The notes beneath the pieces are model-generated. The model was not told where the DNA came from. It was given only the letters and a program-made list of their open reading frames with translations, and did no database searches. Shown here piece after piece: positions 1 through 15,366 of a stretch of 64,000 nt of DNA. The stretch covers positions 28,611,822-28,675,821 of the forward strand of contig CM022671.1 in the NCBI GenBank assembly GCA_012295275.1, given 5' to 3'. The number at the start of each line of letters is the position of its first letter. Position 1 is the stretch's first letter. Source of the DNA: Chrysomallon squamiferum (Eukaryota > Mollusca > Gastropoda > Neomphalida > Peltospiridae). A program made the position numbers and the translations under genes.

Positions 1-2677
1 ATAAAAACCAGAAAATTAGAGTTCATTACCAAATTACCCAAATACATGTAACTGTCATTTTTTAATTGATGTCAGTAAATCATTGGCCTAGATTTATTCA
101 TGATAATCAGCAGCACAATAATAACACAAGTTAGATAAATATAGCATAAATGTTAAACACCAACACAGATACACTTATTCAGTTTTCAATCGTGACCTGG
201 AAACAATTTACCATTTGCTTTCCATTTAAATGCACCTGCAATCTGAACTATGACATTTGATAAACAAATACCAAAACTGAATGATACCAGTCACAAAGTA
301 ATATTTATTTATGTGTGTTTTGTTTTGTTTAGGTCCCCCACCACACTTTCCTTTGGGAGCATAATTTGAAATATGTTACAGTATGCCTGCATGGTCAAGA
401 TCATTTCTTTCTCAAGTAAAAAAAAAAGAGCACAACAAAATCACAGAGAATAATCCAATCCTTTGTTGAACTAGCAAGCTTCAGATGTGTGTTTTTGGAA
501 GGTACACATGGACAGAACAACAAAGGCCAGCCTAAAAAAAATGTCACATGAACTACACTGCTTGCTGTCAGTGGTGATCCAGTGAAATATTTACCAACAT
601 TTACCATTTAAATCTCAAAAATGTTCATTTTGTATAATGACCAGTGGCTTGAAGCAAATGTAATAAATTAATTAAATTTTATCTTTTATACTTCTTAACG
701 CAAACATTATGTTTCAGTTAAAAGAACATCTTATTTCATTTCATTTCATTTCATTTTATTTTATTTTGCTGTCTGTAGTACAGACTTTCTTTTAAGATTA
801 ATACATCAGAACCTAATGTTTCCAGTTTGGAAGAAATTTTATGGATTTAGCAAGCTAATTTTTTGCTAATTTCAAAGAAAGTGGTCTGGAAATATTTATC
901 TTGAAGATCTTCTTTAGGAATTTGTGTTTATCAAACAGGAAGTGCCTCTGGTGCACATGTCCTGACCAGCACATTTCTATCAGTTTAGGGTAATTACATT
1001 TAGGGCTAGGCTAATAAATTGCAATCTTCATTTTTAGTTCTTTTTCACTCTTTTTAGCAGAGTCAAGAAAAATGATACTGAAATGCAGCATATATCCCAC
1101 GTGGAATAACAAGCGTGTTTTAACAACAACATTTAAATTTACGTAAAATATATATATACCTGGCTTCACACATATACACAAACAAAATATTTAATCTATC
1201 TCAGTATCTCTGAAAATAGGTTTCCATAACAGTTCCCTGAATAATTTGGCAGTGCTTTTCTTTTTGTTTTCTCTAACAGCACATGATATATTCATGCTAA
1301 CCGAAAGTTTCCAGACTGCAGCTAACATGCTGAAGTTCACCAGAGTACATGCTAGGTTTTAATTTTCTATAAAACTAAAATACATTTGATGAACAGCAGT
1401 TTGGAAATTTAAAATGCTTTAAATTAAAAATGAAGCAGTTGTCTGAATATATTATGATGCCTTTTTTTCATAAAACCATGTATAAATATCTATATGTGAA
1501 GTTTCAAATGATGCAAACCTTTATCTCTAAATAGTATTTTACACAACTGTAATTATTTTGAACACGATACACTCATAATCATATAGTTCTACCAACTTGC
1601 TGATATTATTTATAGCAACTGAATTATATGAAGTTGGAAAAAGTATTTGAACTATTAATATTGTTTATCATGTTAAATCTTGGGAAGAATTTGTCTGTGA
1701 TATATTACAGAATAATTAAGCACACATAAATTGGTATCATCATTATCCACAAAACCACGTGACTATAACATTTTGCTTTTATTAGTTATCTATTCCCTGT
1801 TTACTTTGTCAATTATAAATATTGTGTAATTATACATTGTAATGAGCAAACATTTAATACCATACAGTATTCTGCAACACTATCTGAAAGTTACTCATTT
1901 CATATTTACCTGATCATTGTAATATTTTATGAAATCAAACAACAATCATTAATAATAAATCTATATATTTAAACATGTTACATTAAATCTGGTACAATTC
2001 TCATTTTTGTCACTTATTAAAAGACATGCATTATCAAAAATAAAACTGTTATATCACTATTACTTAATGTCTGATCCAGGTTATACCTTTTATGGTAATG
2101 TTTCTTTATCAATAAATGAATCAACTTTATTAAGCATATATAATTATATTATATTTATAAATACAATTAAGTCATATTCAAAATGAAACTCATGTCTGAA
2201 ATAATACCAAAAATTGTTCTGTATATCACAAACACCTTAATAACGCCTTAGAAAACTATTTTAAAAAGATTAAAAATAATAAATATTATTAAAATAGGCC
2301 AAATAACTCAAAATCAAATCATGGATTTCTCGCTAGAGCAGGTTTCAAAACTTACTAATAACTAATATTTTGCCTTACCAATGAAAACAAAACATGAAAT
2401 TATTATCATTTATGACCTTCACTGTCAAGGAGAAAATATGAATAAAGGTGTCACCATGTTGTGACAAAATTTCTCTAATATTGAATGGGGAACAAAATTG
2501 ATTAACGGGAAGGCGGAAGTGCACATGTTGGCATGGACCCACCCACCGACTCATATCATTTTTAACTGTATTTGACCCTAAAACAATTCCAAATCTAACT
2601 ATCCTACATATTCCATTTACAAAAACTAAAAAATATGTACTTAGTCAACGAAAGGACCCTAAAATAAAACAATTTAC
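1..2677. other. AT-rich non-coding stretch
   Basis: No convincing exon was found on either strand. The stretch has homopolymer runs and a short TTTCA/TTTTA pentanucleotide repeat around 733-770. If the minus-strand exon at 2678-2719 is real, this DNA would be its first intron. Confidence 0.4.
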
Positions 2678-2719
2678 CCGTTCGGCGTCAGAAATCGATT
2701 CTTCGTCCAAAGCCGACAT
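2678..2719 (-). CDS. putative first coding exon of a divergent gene, product unknown
   Basis: On the minus strand an ATG at 2719 opens 14 codons (MSALDEESISDAER). The last codon is followed directly by a good donor (CGG|gtaaat) at 2677. The short acidic leader, the phase-0 donor and the position 267 bp upstream of the NICN1 start on the opposite strand all fit a first exon sharing a divergent promoter. No following exon was found to the left, so the family cannot be named and the gene, if real, continues outside the window. It could also be a chance reading frame next to a promoter. Confidence 0.4.
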
Positions 2720-2986
2720 TTTGGATACTGACAAACAACGCTGCTGCGAGATCAAATATATAAATTTCTTTAAAAAAAAAAAAAAATATTACATCTTTTT
2801 GCAATTTCTTTTATATAATTTAAAATTATAAATCAGTGAGTAAGTAATTCATATTTATTTAGACTTTGGTTTTGTTAAAGTGGCTTCCTCCAAGGGAAAC
2901 AACTCTCGTAAAAAGCTTCCTTGACAACTTTGGTTTAGTGGATGAATATTATTTATTAATCTGTAAAAATTCTGAATGTGTAAGAG
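2720..2986. promoter_or_regulatory. likely promoter of NICN1, possibly bidirectional
   Basis: These 267 bp separate the minus-strand ATG at 2719 from the NICN1 ATG at 2987. They include a segment with CpGs and G/C clusters (around 2731-2745 and 2881-2930) in otherwise very AT-rich DNA, plus an A-rich run near 2772-2786. No TATA box in a clear position was seen. Promoter function is inferred from position. Confidence 0.4.
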
Positions 2987-4661
2987 ATGACTGAAAAGCC
3001 ATTGCACAGTTCAGTAAAAAATCCAGTTACACTGACTGTTGGCGATCCTAAGATAGAATTTAATTCCGGATGCAAAATAATTGATATTACATTCCCAAAT
3101 GTTTTGCACCCTGAGGTAGGTGTTGGAAGAGAATAGTACAGGATAATTATAATTAAAAAAAACTAATACTACTAATTACGGAAACATGAAATTAATTGTG
3201 TCAGTATTAGTATATTAAAATAAGTAAATAAAAAAATATATATTTGTTTGAATATTATAAGACTGGATGTTACCCAGCCTTCTGGATTTTCCAGTTTTCC
3301 AGATAAAGGCACAATATAGTCTTTAAATATAAAATTAACAATGAAAAGTAACACACTTCTAAAACTTTTTAGCTGAAAACAGATAAATAGTCTGGTACCC
3401 ATATTGTTGTCACCTAACTTAAATAATTTATAATTCTACCATTTTGGAATCATCTGTGTACATTCATAAATTCATAAATTTAACTCTGTTCAGATATTAT
3501 TTCTATCTACAGTAACAGAAGGCCTATATTTAACTTAAATAAAATATTATATATGAGTCTGAACAAATCATAAAATCATTTCTGCTTATGCCATTATACT
3601 TATAATTCAGGTTAACAATGAAAAAAAATATCACTTTGAATAGAATAGTGGAAATATTTTTCATTATTCTATGAAGCATTATTAAGATCATATAATTATG
3701 GAACAATATAAGATACTTCATATCTTTTTTCTTAATTTTTTGCATTCATTAAAATAAATAAAATCATGAATATATCATAATCATAAATATGTAATATAAT
3801 ATGTATATTTGAATAATGCAAAACTGAAATTTATTCTTTTTCTCATTCTACTTTTTTTTCTTTTTTTTTGTTGTTGTTGTCATTGACATTAAATAAGAAT
3901 GCATTAACAATGCACATACATTAGGCAGATATAGAAAAACTTACAAATATATTAATTATTCAACAAAAGGACCTTGAAATGGTTTATATTTTTGGTGTTA
4001 GACATCAAAAGTACAAAAAGTGATACTAACACAATTCATTACTTGAATTGGTTACATTTTACACAGTTTATTTTAGAACATTCAAAGAAAAATATGAGAT
4101 TTATTTTCAAGATTGGAAATTTAATTTTTTTACAAAATCATGTTCGATCCATATTTAGATTATATACATAATACAACATTTTTTTTTTTTTTTTAAATGT
4201 TTTTTGCTTTTTATTATTCTAACTTTGCTTCTACCATTATAAAGGATACATGTACTGAGGTATGCATTTTTGCAATTTAATTTGGTATTTTAATTTTGTC
4301 ACAAATTGTATCTATCTCACTCTCATTTTTTTCAATTATTATTATTATTTTTTTCAAATATGTTCTTTATTACTACTCATTTTTGTTTGGTACTTTCATG
4401 GAACCTAAGCTGGCATTATTTTACTCAAGTAGAAAATGTCACATAAAATCATTCTGTAAATAATATTATTTTAACCAAGAGCACTTTAAGTTAATTACTG
4501 CTGCCGTTGTTTCATGAAATCAAAATCTACACACTTTTAGCTAATAAATACACAGTATTTCCAAAGAAAGTAAAGGATATTTAATGCAACTATAAATTTA
4601 TAGAAATTTTATTTTTCTCCTTCATATCTGATTCAGTTTTCATTTAAAGCATGTGTAATTT

Positions 4662-4708
<47 letters not shown>

Positions 4709-4840
4709 TATATACAATTAACAAACAATGCAGTTAATACATATTTTCTAAATGATATGAGGCATTTGTACTAATGCTATTTTAACTGATATTTTACAAA
4801 ACACTGTAATATTTAAATAATAATAATAATAATGATAATA

Positions 4841-4881
<41 letters not shown>

Positions 4882-5446
4882 TTATAAAAATCAAGATTTG
4901 AGTGTATAAACTATAATGAACATATATGTATATATTTATAGCATCAGGTACATGTAAGTAGAAAGTAATTTTACTCTTAAATAAGCTCATTTTCTTTACT
5001 GTATTTACTTACATCTACTTATATATCTTACACAGTCTTTATAGAAAATTTATTTATATTCCATATAATATTGCAGCCCTGCCTTTATTTCCATCAGTGC
5101 CATTTTCACGAAAATGTTTAATTAATTTTAATTTTCTATTTTCCATGTAAATGTTGATACATTATTATTTTTTTATTACAACTTCAAAGTGTAACCAACT
5201 TAACAGGCCTAAAATAAAGATTTAAAAAAGTGCTATTGTTTGCTCAAAAGAATATCTTAATACGTAATCTCATTTATTAAATTAAAACCTTTTTTCTTGA
5301 GTAGTTTATGTTTATTAGTGTATTGCATGTTTAGAAAGAATGTTATCAAATATTGTTCTTTATGAGCTGTACTGGCCTTAAAGCTGTATCTGCTAGCCTG
5401 TTAAAAAGAATGAAAAAAACAAATGAAAGTATAGGCCATTTTTTTT

Positions 5447-5510
<64 letters not shown>

Positions 5511-8500
5511 TTACTGTTTTGCACATTTATTTTTTATTATTATTATTATTATTTTAAATTTTAAAAAATTTTTGGCTTGTGCATCACATGCATGTTTTAT
5601 ATGTAGATTTAACATATTCTATCTCAGATTGCTTTCTACTTAATTTCTTTAAAGATAAGTGGTTGCAAATTTTGTCTATCCTTATTTTTATTTAATATTT
5701 TTATTTTGTATTTTCTGTAGCATTGTGTTTGTTTTGTTATCATCATCATTATCATTATTATTTTCATCATCATTATCATCATCATCATCATCATTATTAT
5801 TATTATTATCATTATTATTATTATTATTATTATTACAGCTGTTCACATTCTGGGTGAAATGGACAAATACATTGCTTTCATTATATGTTAAACAAATGAT
5901 ATTGTTATATTACTTTCCTTTTGTGGAGGACATTATTACTTTTTTTCACTGCTGTTTGAAATAGTTTGTTGATATTTTTGTCATAGAAATCAATATGTAA
6001 CTAATATTATCACATGTATTTCAGATTAGTAAATTTTTATTATTTATTTTATTTGTTTTTTAAATGAACATTGAGTGCTTTTAACGAAGCATGTCTTAGA
6101 ATTTAATTTTTTTTTTTTTTTTTTTTTTATAGCTTACCATTAGATGTAATTACATAGGAACTAAATATTTTTTTAGATTTTTTTTTTTTTTTTCGGTGAC
6201 TAATTGTTTTCTAACAATAAACAATAACATAAAATATCAATGGAGCTAACTTCTTCATTTTTTATTGTGATATCATTTTGAACACAGAAATTTAAAAAAA
6301 AAAAAAATTCTCCATGGGTTAAGATTGTTTGAATTAATTGTGATAACAAGGAAAATGTCAGGCCACGAATTTCCAGTTTTCTGTTTTATTTTTATATTTT
6401 AATATTACTTGAAAATGTACATAATGTTTAAGTTTTTCTTTAACAACAGAAAACATAATTTCTTTTAATTAAAATATTTATTAACACATATTTATCCATT
6501 CTTTAAAATTTTTGTATCTATTTTTTTTATCACTCTGCAATCATCATTCAAAATAAATATCATTTATGTTAATTATAACATTAAATAATGTAAGAATTGA
6601 ATACATCTAATGAAAGTATTTACATATTTACATGTCTTATTTATTTTATTTTATTTTATTGCTGTGATTATTTTTTTGTTGTTTTATTAAATATAACAGG
6701 ATGCTGCAGACAAGGTAAGATGACTATTTGTGAAAAAATGCTGCTGTTATAATTTTATTTGTTAGATCCTTTAAAAAACTGCTTACTGCAGTTAGTTTGT
6801 ACTATTGTTGTTTTTCATGTGTTGAAGTTTGCTTTGAAGGGCAGTTCCAGATAAAAAAAAAAACACCAAAACTATAGATTTAGTCAGTAAAAGTTATTAT
6901 TAGTTTTGCAAATAGTTGCAAATGCAAATGAATACATAGAACAGATACACCACCCTCTTTTCAATAGTATGAAAATCGTTTGTGTTGGTTATTTTTATTA
7001 TTATGTTTTTATTATTATTATGATTATTATTGTTGTTGTTGTTGTTGTTGTAAAGACCATTAATTTTAAATTTTAATCAGTATGTTTGTGATCAGGAAAT
7101 ATAAAGAATTAAAAATCAATTTGTCTTGTGATGATACACTGAGACACCTAATATGTATTTCTAATTATTAATATCTTCATAATAAAGTAAATAAACTGCG
7201 GAACCCCACACAAACCAGATTCATCTAAAACCAGAAGGTTAACTTTTTAATTAAATAAGTATTATTGTGTGATGTATTTTTTTTTTATGCAAGTGTTCAG
7301 AATTTCACAGGTGTACATCATAATATACATATATATTTTCACAGAAGACCAATTTTTGCTAAGTTTTTAAATCAAAATGTATAGTGGAATATTCCTACTG
7401 CATTTTCGTTACGTCACAGATGATGAAAGGTTTCCAGCAGTAGTATTGTAAACAACCATTGTTGTATCATAATGATACACATTTTAAACTTATTTTCGTC
7501 TCATTAAATAAATACATCTTAAGATAATTAAATAGCGACTTGGTTCTATACTGATTAATAATAAATGTACGGGCATTTAATTGTTTTTGTGTGTAAATCA
7601 ATAGTCAACACCTACACCATTTTCTTTTGTTGTTGAATCAATGACAGTGATGTATAAATAGAAAGAGATAATTAAAGTGTGCAGATGGAAAACAAAATAA
7701 TTTTTATATTACAAGCACAATGCAGGCTTCTGTGATTTCAGTATTTAAATGAAGATGTTTTAGAGGATGGAACATAATTGTTAAATAATTTTAATCCAAA
7801 ACTTTTTATTTATTTACATCCTGAATTAAGCAGATATGACAATTTTAACTGATTTTAATTATTTCTAAACAGAATTGATAATTGCGGATGCCTTGAATAT
7901 TCATTATAACAGTCATTAAATATTAAATGTATGTATGTATGTATGTATGTATATATATATATATTTTCATATATATATAATTTTATATCCTTGTTTGTGA
8001 TCACAGTATCACTGTATTAGTTGCAAACTCATACATATCTTTTAGAAGAAAACTGATTTAATCTGAAAAAATATATTTTTTTAAAGTTTTATTTGTCATC
8101 ATCATCTTTCATCTTCTTCTTCTTATTATTATTATATTAAATAAATATCTTAATTACTATTATCTACATATTATTATGTATGTATATCATTTCACTGTCT
8201 GTCCTTTATTAGACACAGTTACTTGTATCTACCAGTAGTATACAGTTTGCAAAATGTGTTTTTAAACAAAACGGTTTTCAGACTCACAGAGGTTGACAGA
8301 TTCCTTAGCCTTGATTAAGAATTATTTATTAATATCAGTAGACTGTATCAAGTCCATTTAGCTTTCTTTTCTTTTAGCTGTTTAGATATTAATAATTTAA
8401 AAAATAATAATAATTAATAACTGAAGCAGGTAGAGACTAATAATTAAGTAAATAGATGAGTTAGTTTTATTTTACGTTCAAAAGCTCAGATCTGATTTTA

Positions 8501-9072
8501 CATTTAATACATGAATAAGCTCATGATTGCTTTGTAAGAGACATTTTATTTACAAGCATACATAAAAACATATACATACATACATAGTAGTATTTCAATA
8601 GATTTTTCAGACTACATTGATAAAACTAACTCTCCCTCTTTTTCTCGTTTATTATTTTTTAATTTTTTATTATTATAATTTTTTATTTATTTATTTATTT
8701 ATTGTATTTTATTTTATTTTATTTTTTCCCCTACAAAGCAGCTTCTTTCTCGATTTGGCCTTTTCTCTTTATTTTTATTTTTATTTTTTCAATCTTAATA
8801 ATTTTAGTTAATTAGATATGAGTGGGATAATGAGTAGATTTTATATTTTGATTTCAGCCAGAACATAGAGAAGCAGAATGTAGTGGAACGAAAGCCTGCT
8901 TAGTTAGATTCAGTCATTTTGTCATGTTTTGTTCCGCTTTGTCAGTCAGATCTTTACACAGTCATGTTAAATGTAGTTTAATAGAAAATACTTCTTTTTA
9001 AATCTAAATCATAACAGCATTTGCTTGTATCGAAGTGTTCACCTAGCCTGGGTCATCATGACAACAATAAGA

Positions 9073-9127
<55 letters not shown>

Positions 9128-12051
9128 TTTAAAAATAATGATTATAATTGCAAGTAGATTGTAATAGTAGTTATTGATAATTTTATGTTGATTATGTTAA
9201 GTCATTTTTCTCTCTCATGTAAATGTTTTTTCCGAATTTTCCTTTTTAATAAAATTACAACTAAGTGTTTTTTAATATGACTGCTACAGTTCTTCTTGAC
9301 TTGACTTTGACAGCTTTACATGAAACTGGTTTCAACAGTTTGAATCTAGTTTATTAACTGAAGATATAATTTAATAATAATTATTTGATATTTGAGAAAT
9401 CCTGTTTTTAATATAATGTCTCTAATATATATATATTTTTTAATAAAGAAAATCTTCCAGTAGATATTTAGTATTATTTAATTCTATAATATAATGGAAT
9501 ATTTTTTTTCTACATAGATTATGTAATGTAACTTGAATAAATTGTCTCAGTTTTGCTTCTGCTATCAACTTACAGTTTTAATACTTAAAATAATTTGTAA
9601 TTATCTGTTTTCAGGTGGGAGAGATTCGATTTAAAAATTACTATGTAGCTTTGCTTACAATTCGTGCCAAGACTCGAGTCATCCAACCAAATGGAGAGCA
9701 AGGTTTGTAGCAACAAATAATAATAAATACATAATATTTTAGTAAATTTATTTGTTTCTAATTATAAACATTTTATACATAAATATATAATTTTCACAGA
9801 AAGCAGTGCTAGATACATCTTGATATATTTACTGATCCAAAATTTCAGAAAATGAAATGCTGTAACTAACTTTTGAGATGATTTAGGTTTTTTTAGATGG
9901 CATAAAGAAGTGTTTTTAATATATTACCTTACAGCAGAACTTTAAAGTTATATATTAGTAAGATCTGTGTTATTGTTGTAAATTATATACTTATGACGTA
10001 GAATTACATTTAGTGTCTAGGGTGATGTGAAGATTTTCTTTTCACATAAATGTCATATTTAGCATCTGTCATAAACTGTGAAATCTGAATTTTTTAATTT
10101 TATCTCAATGCTGTGGCAGATACAGAGGAATAAAAACAAATTTCAATTTTCATCTTTTTTTAAAACTATCATTAATTTTTATTTTTTTGGAAACTATCAT
10201 CAGTTTATAATGATTTTTAAAAATAATAATGTAATTATACAACATTTTTTGTTATTTTTTCAAAATAAATTTAAAAAACAAATTAAAATAAAAAAATTTT
10301 TTTTAAATTGTTGTCTTGCTCATTGGTCTTAAAATCATGATTTGTGATATAAATGTATTAAAATAATAAAAGAAAAACATTATTATACTGAAATAAATAA
10401 ATAACTAAAATAAAAATAACAATAATTATAACAGAATGAAAAGGTGTATCAGTATCAGTAATTCAGTACAGTGTACATAAATTCATTATTTTGTTATTTG
10501 TTTACCCTAAGCATCAATTGTTCAGAAAATCTGCTGCTGTGTCACCTACTGGGTCCCAGACTTGCCAGATTAGTGGATTCTAATCTGCATAATGAAATCA
10601 TAATGTTAAAAGTAGCAAAATCAAATTTCATGTATGACCAAATAAACAATTTAATTTAATAAAATAATAAGAAAACTATCATTGTCATGAAATTATAATT
10701 TTATTATAATGAAATAAAAGTATTGAAATAAAAATACTGATATAATGAAAAAAAAAAGATAATTAAATAAAAGTATTGATATAATGAAATAAAAATACTG
10801 GTATGATGAAAAATAATTATAATTAAATAAAATTATTGATATAATGAAATAAAAATACTGATATGATGAAAAAATAATTAAATAAAAGTATTGATGTAAT
10901 GAAATAAAAACCTTGATATGATGAAACAAATTATAATTAAATAAAAGTATTGATATAATGAAAAAATAATACTGATATGATAAAAAATAAATTGTAATTA
11001 AATAAAATTATTGATATAACGAAATAAAAATACTGATAAGATGAAAAAACATTATAATTAAATAAAAGTATTGATATAATGAAATAAAAATACTGATATG
11101 ATATTAAAAAATAATTATAATTAAATAAAAGTGTTACTGCTATGAACTGAAAGAATATGTGAATACTAATTACAGGTGAACTACGCTGGCGTACCTGTCT
11201 TCGGAACATGAAACTGATGCCAAAACCCCACACAGAGGCTGGTTCCCAGGATTATTTCTGTCTAACGAGAAAACATGTAAGTCTTAGATAGTCAATTATT
11301 ATAACTATAATGCAATTAAAATCAGTAGTAGTAGTAGAAAGAAATAATAAATAAATAAATAAATAAATAAATAAATATTAATGAATTTTATCTAACAGTA
11401 AAACATATGACCAAACAACTGTAATAATATTTTACTCTGAAATAGTGAGTGTTATCAGTTAAAATGTGTATTTTATTTTTTATTTAACTTTATTTATATG
11501 TTAAACTGTATACATTAGTTTTTATTTAATTTCATTTGTTTTGAATTGTATATTTTAGTTTCTGTTTGACCTGACAAACGTCGTCTCTCTTCGTTTCATT
11601 CTTCAACAACCTTCACCAGTCTGGAAAGAGTTTAAACTGGAAGACATCAAAATATATCGCACTGCATTGGTAATTTTTCATGAAATAAAATGAAATAAAA
11701 ATAAATATATAAATATATAAATAAATAAATGACCAAGCAAGTCAGCCAGTAAGTAAGAAAATAAGTAAATAAGTAAACAAACACATACACAAGAAACTTA
11801 GTGAGTAAGTAAGTAAGTAAGTAATTAATTAAATAAATGTGTTGAGTATGTGACTATGGTTGAGTCAGTGAGTAACAGTGAGGATATAGGTGAATGAATA
11901 AATGAATAAAATTATAATAACCCAAACAAAATCTAGGAATAATAATTTCATAAACATGTTCTAGCTTTTTTATTCTTTTTTTTAATTGTGATAAAAAATG
12001 CATTTTTCAACATAGCAACAAAAAGTAATAACAATAGTAAAAAAAAATAAA

Positions 12052-12100
<49 letters not shown>

Positions 12101-13451
12101 TTTCAGGCTCAGAAAAATACACCACTTCCAGCTTGGTTAATTGAAGATGTAACTGAAAAAACAGAAAAAAAACTTGAGGTCAGTTTTACCTATTTCTTTC
12201 CTTTGCAGCTAAAATCAGTTGTATAATTGTGTTTGTATTACGTAATTATTGTTTTTGTATCTCCTGCACTGCATGCAGCCTTCTTTTTATTTATATTTCT
12301 CTGTGCATACTGATGAGTTGCAAAGCTCCAAGTTAAAAAAGAACTGTTTTGAAAAACATAGTCTAATGTATTTAATAAGCTTTTGTTGTTGATATTATTA
12401 CACTACTGTTGTTGTTTTTATTATAGGTACAGTTTTGTTCATAGTATTTTTATTGTTGTTATGTTTTAAATAGAAATCACACCTAACACTCTGTCCTTTT
12501 AAAACTAACCATTTTAGTACTTGATACAAACTGAAAAGTTTTTTTTATAAACAATGAAGCATGAGACAATGTGTAGAAGAAGCCAGGAATCACGGTAAAA
12601 ATTTATTTATTAATAATTATCATTATTTTTAAACTCTGGGCATTTTTGGAGAAAAAACCCCAACAAAACACATGCAATATTTATTTCTGTTTTAAAAACA
12701 GTGCAAACAGGAATCAGTATATTCATTTTTTACTATACTTTTTGCCTTTTTTAACTTTGTATAAAGAAAAGAAAGGGGAAAAAAAAAAAAAAAGATGAAG
12801 AAGAATACAGCTGATTAATTTGCTGTAGATATTTTAATCTTTCTGAACATTATGAATTCATTTTTCATCTTTAGCACATCTTTTTCCAGTCTTCAGAAAC
12901 CAAAACACCCTCCCCAACTAAACATTTCGAGGGTGTGGTAAGAAAACTATTCCTACTTCATTTATTTATTTTATTTCAAATACTGCACTAAGCTGATACT
13001 GTTCAGAAGCTAATGCTGCATCCAAAATCAGAATTAATATTTATATTTTCACTTGTTTATTTTCAGATAACTGCCAAATTTTACAGTAACTGCTTTTTAA
13101 TTACAACTGTGTTACTAAAATTTAAAAAATTAAATAGGAAAAAAAAAAAATAGAGATCTGCTGTGTATGAATATTATTCATTATTTGGTATTTGCCTTAG
13201 ATTAGAAACATTTCTTCTCTTTCTTTTTTTTCTTTTTTTTCCTGTATGCTCTAAATACTAAGTATAAATTTTATTTTATTTCATAATGTTTTGATAACTT
13301 AAATTTTTTTAGAAGATGAGCTTGTTATTTTGTCTGACAGTTTGGCAATAAAATATTTGTACAAAAGAGATGTATGATGATGTTATTATTGCCATTATTG
13401 TTATTGTTGGTGAGGTTGTTTTATTTTTATTTTATTTTATTATTGTTATTA

Positions 13452-13493
<42 letters not shown>

Positions 13494-14353
13494 TTTTTTA
13501 TTTTATATTTTTGTTGCTTTTTCTGTCAAATTTTTTTTTAATATTATATTTCATACATATGATAGCTTTTTAATAATATGGTATTTGTTTTCTGCTTTAC
13601 AATGTTACTTGGAGTATTTACCTGCGACATATATTGCTATTCTTTTATACTCTCCATTTTGTAACATTCTAAACTTTCTTCCTTCTTTTTCATCATTACA
13701 AGACAACAGTATGACCCCCCCAAAAAAGCAAACTGCATTTAAATTATTTATTGCAGTAATTTTAAATGTTTTGAAATATACATGCATGATGACAAAAAAG
13801 AAAATTTTTGCATTTAAAATGTAAAATACAGTAATTTTAAATATTTGAAAAACACACACACACACACACTCAGAGACAGACACTTTATACACATATACAT
13901 ATATATATATAAAAAAATGTAATTCAAATATTGCAGCAATTTTAAATGTTTTGAAATGGATATGCACTTCAGCTTCAGCTAGTAATTTAACAGCTGACCT
14001 AGCTTACTGAATCATACAGCCCAGTCAGAGTTTATTGAACACACCCAGTCCTTTGTGTTAGGTAACAGTGTCTACACAGCTGAACATGGTGATTTCCACC
14101 ACCAAACACTAATCTCTTTGTTAAACAACACTATACACCTTCATTGTTATTTTCTATTGTCATGCTTTGTTACTCACAGAGGTATCAGTATGTGGCTGCA
14201 GTAAAATATAACAGTTTTTAGTTAATATATTTATGAATAGATGTTTTTCCTTTTTTTCAAATTTTTACTTTCTTTCAAATTTTTACTAAAAAGATTATTT
14301 AATAATATACATATGTACATAGATACATAGATACATACATACATTCATACATT

Positions 14354-14384
<31 letters not shown>

Positions 14385-15322
14385 CTTTGCATGTGCTTGT
14401 ATAGAGTTTAAAACTGAGTATCAAAACCTTCACTGAGTATCAAAATAATTTGACAGTAGTTAAGAATAATCACACACACACACACAACAGAGAAATACAC
14501 ATGCACTTAACCACCTTTTAATATCAACTGATTTTCAAGTCAACACATTACTGCTTAAAAAGGTTCATCTACAAAGACAAGCTTATTATCAAACTACATG
14601 TTTTTACAAAATAACACAATCTTTGGCAATCATCAGTGTTACTTACATAACTGTTATTGGTCATTTAACTGTGTATGCCGGTTAATTAATCTTTCTTATG
14701 TAATATAATTGCAGCTGAGAATATTATGAAGTTCAATATGTCTGGTGTTACACAACATTATCTGATTTATATTATAGGATGTTACGTAATTTTCTAATAT
14801 TGCCATGTTAATTGTTTATTTACAGTGAACTCCACTGTAAATGAGGTGATTGTGACAAACAAATGATTTATTTTTTTTTATTTTTCCTTAGGAACAATGT
14901 TATTAGTTTTTTTAAATTATTCATTTTTGCAAATGTCTGCATGCACATTTTGCTATTGATTAATAATGAATAATAAGATTGTTGTTTTTCTTAATTAACT
15001 TCTGTTTTTGTACTGGAAGTATAACTTTAATACAGAGGACCAGTTTTTGTGCCTTTGCCTTTTTTCTTCTTCTTCTTCTTTTTTTTTTTTATGTCAAGTA
15101 CTTTTTAAAAAATTTCTTAATGTGAATTTACAATAATATTTTATAATAAGCAGAAAAATAAGCTTTTATATGGAAGCTTGCTTATAGCCCATAAATGATG
15201 CCTGGTAGAAAAAAAACAATAGCTGTAGTTTGAAAACTTGATATTATTTATTTATTTATTATTGTTATTGTTATTGTTATTGTTTTTATTTTTATTTTTT
15301 AATATATTTTATTTTATTTTTA

Positions 15323-15366
<44 letters not shown>

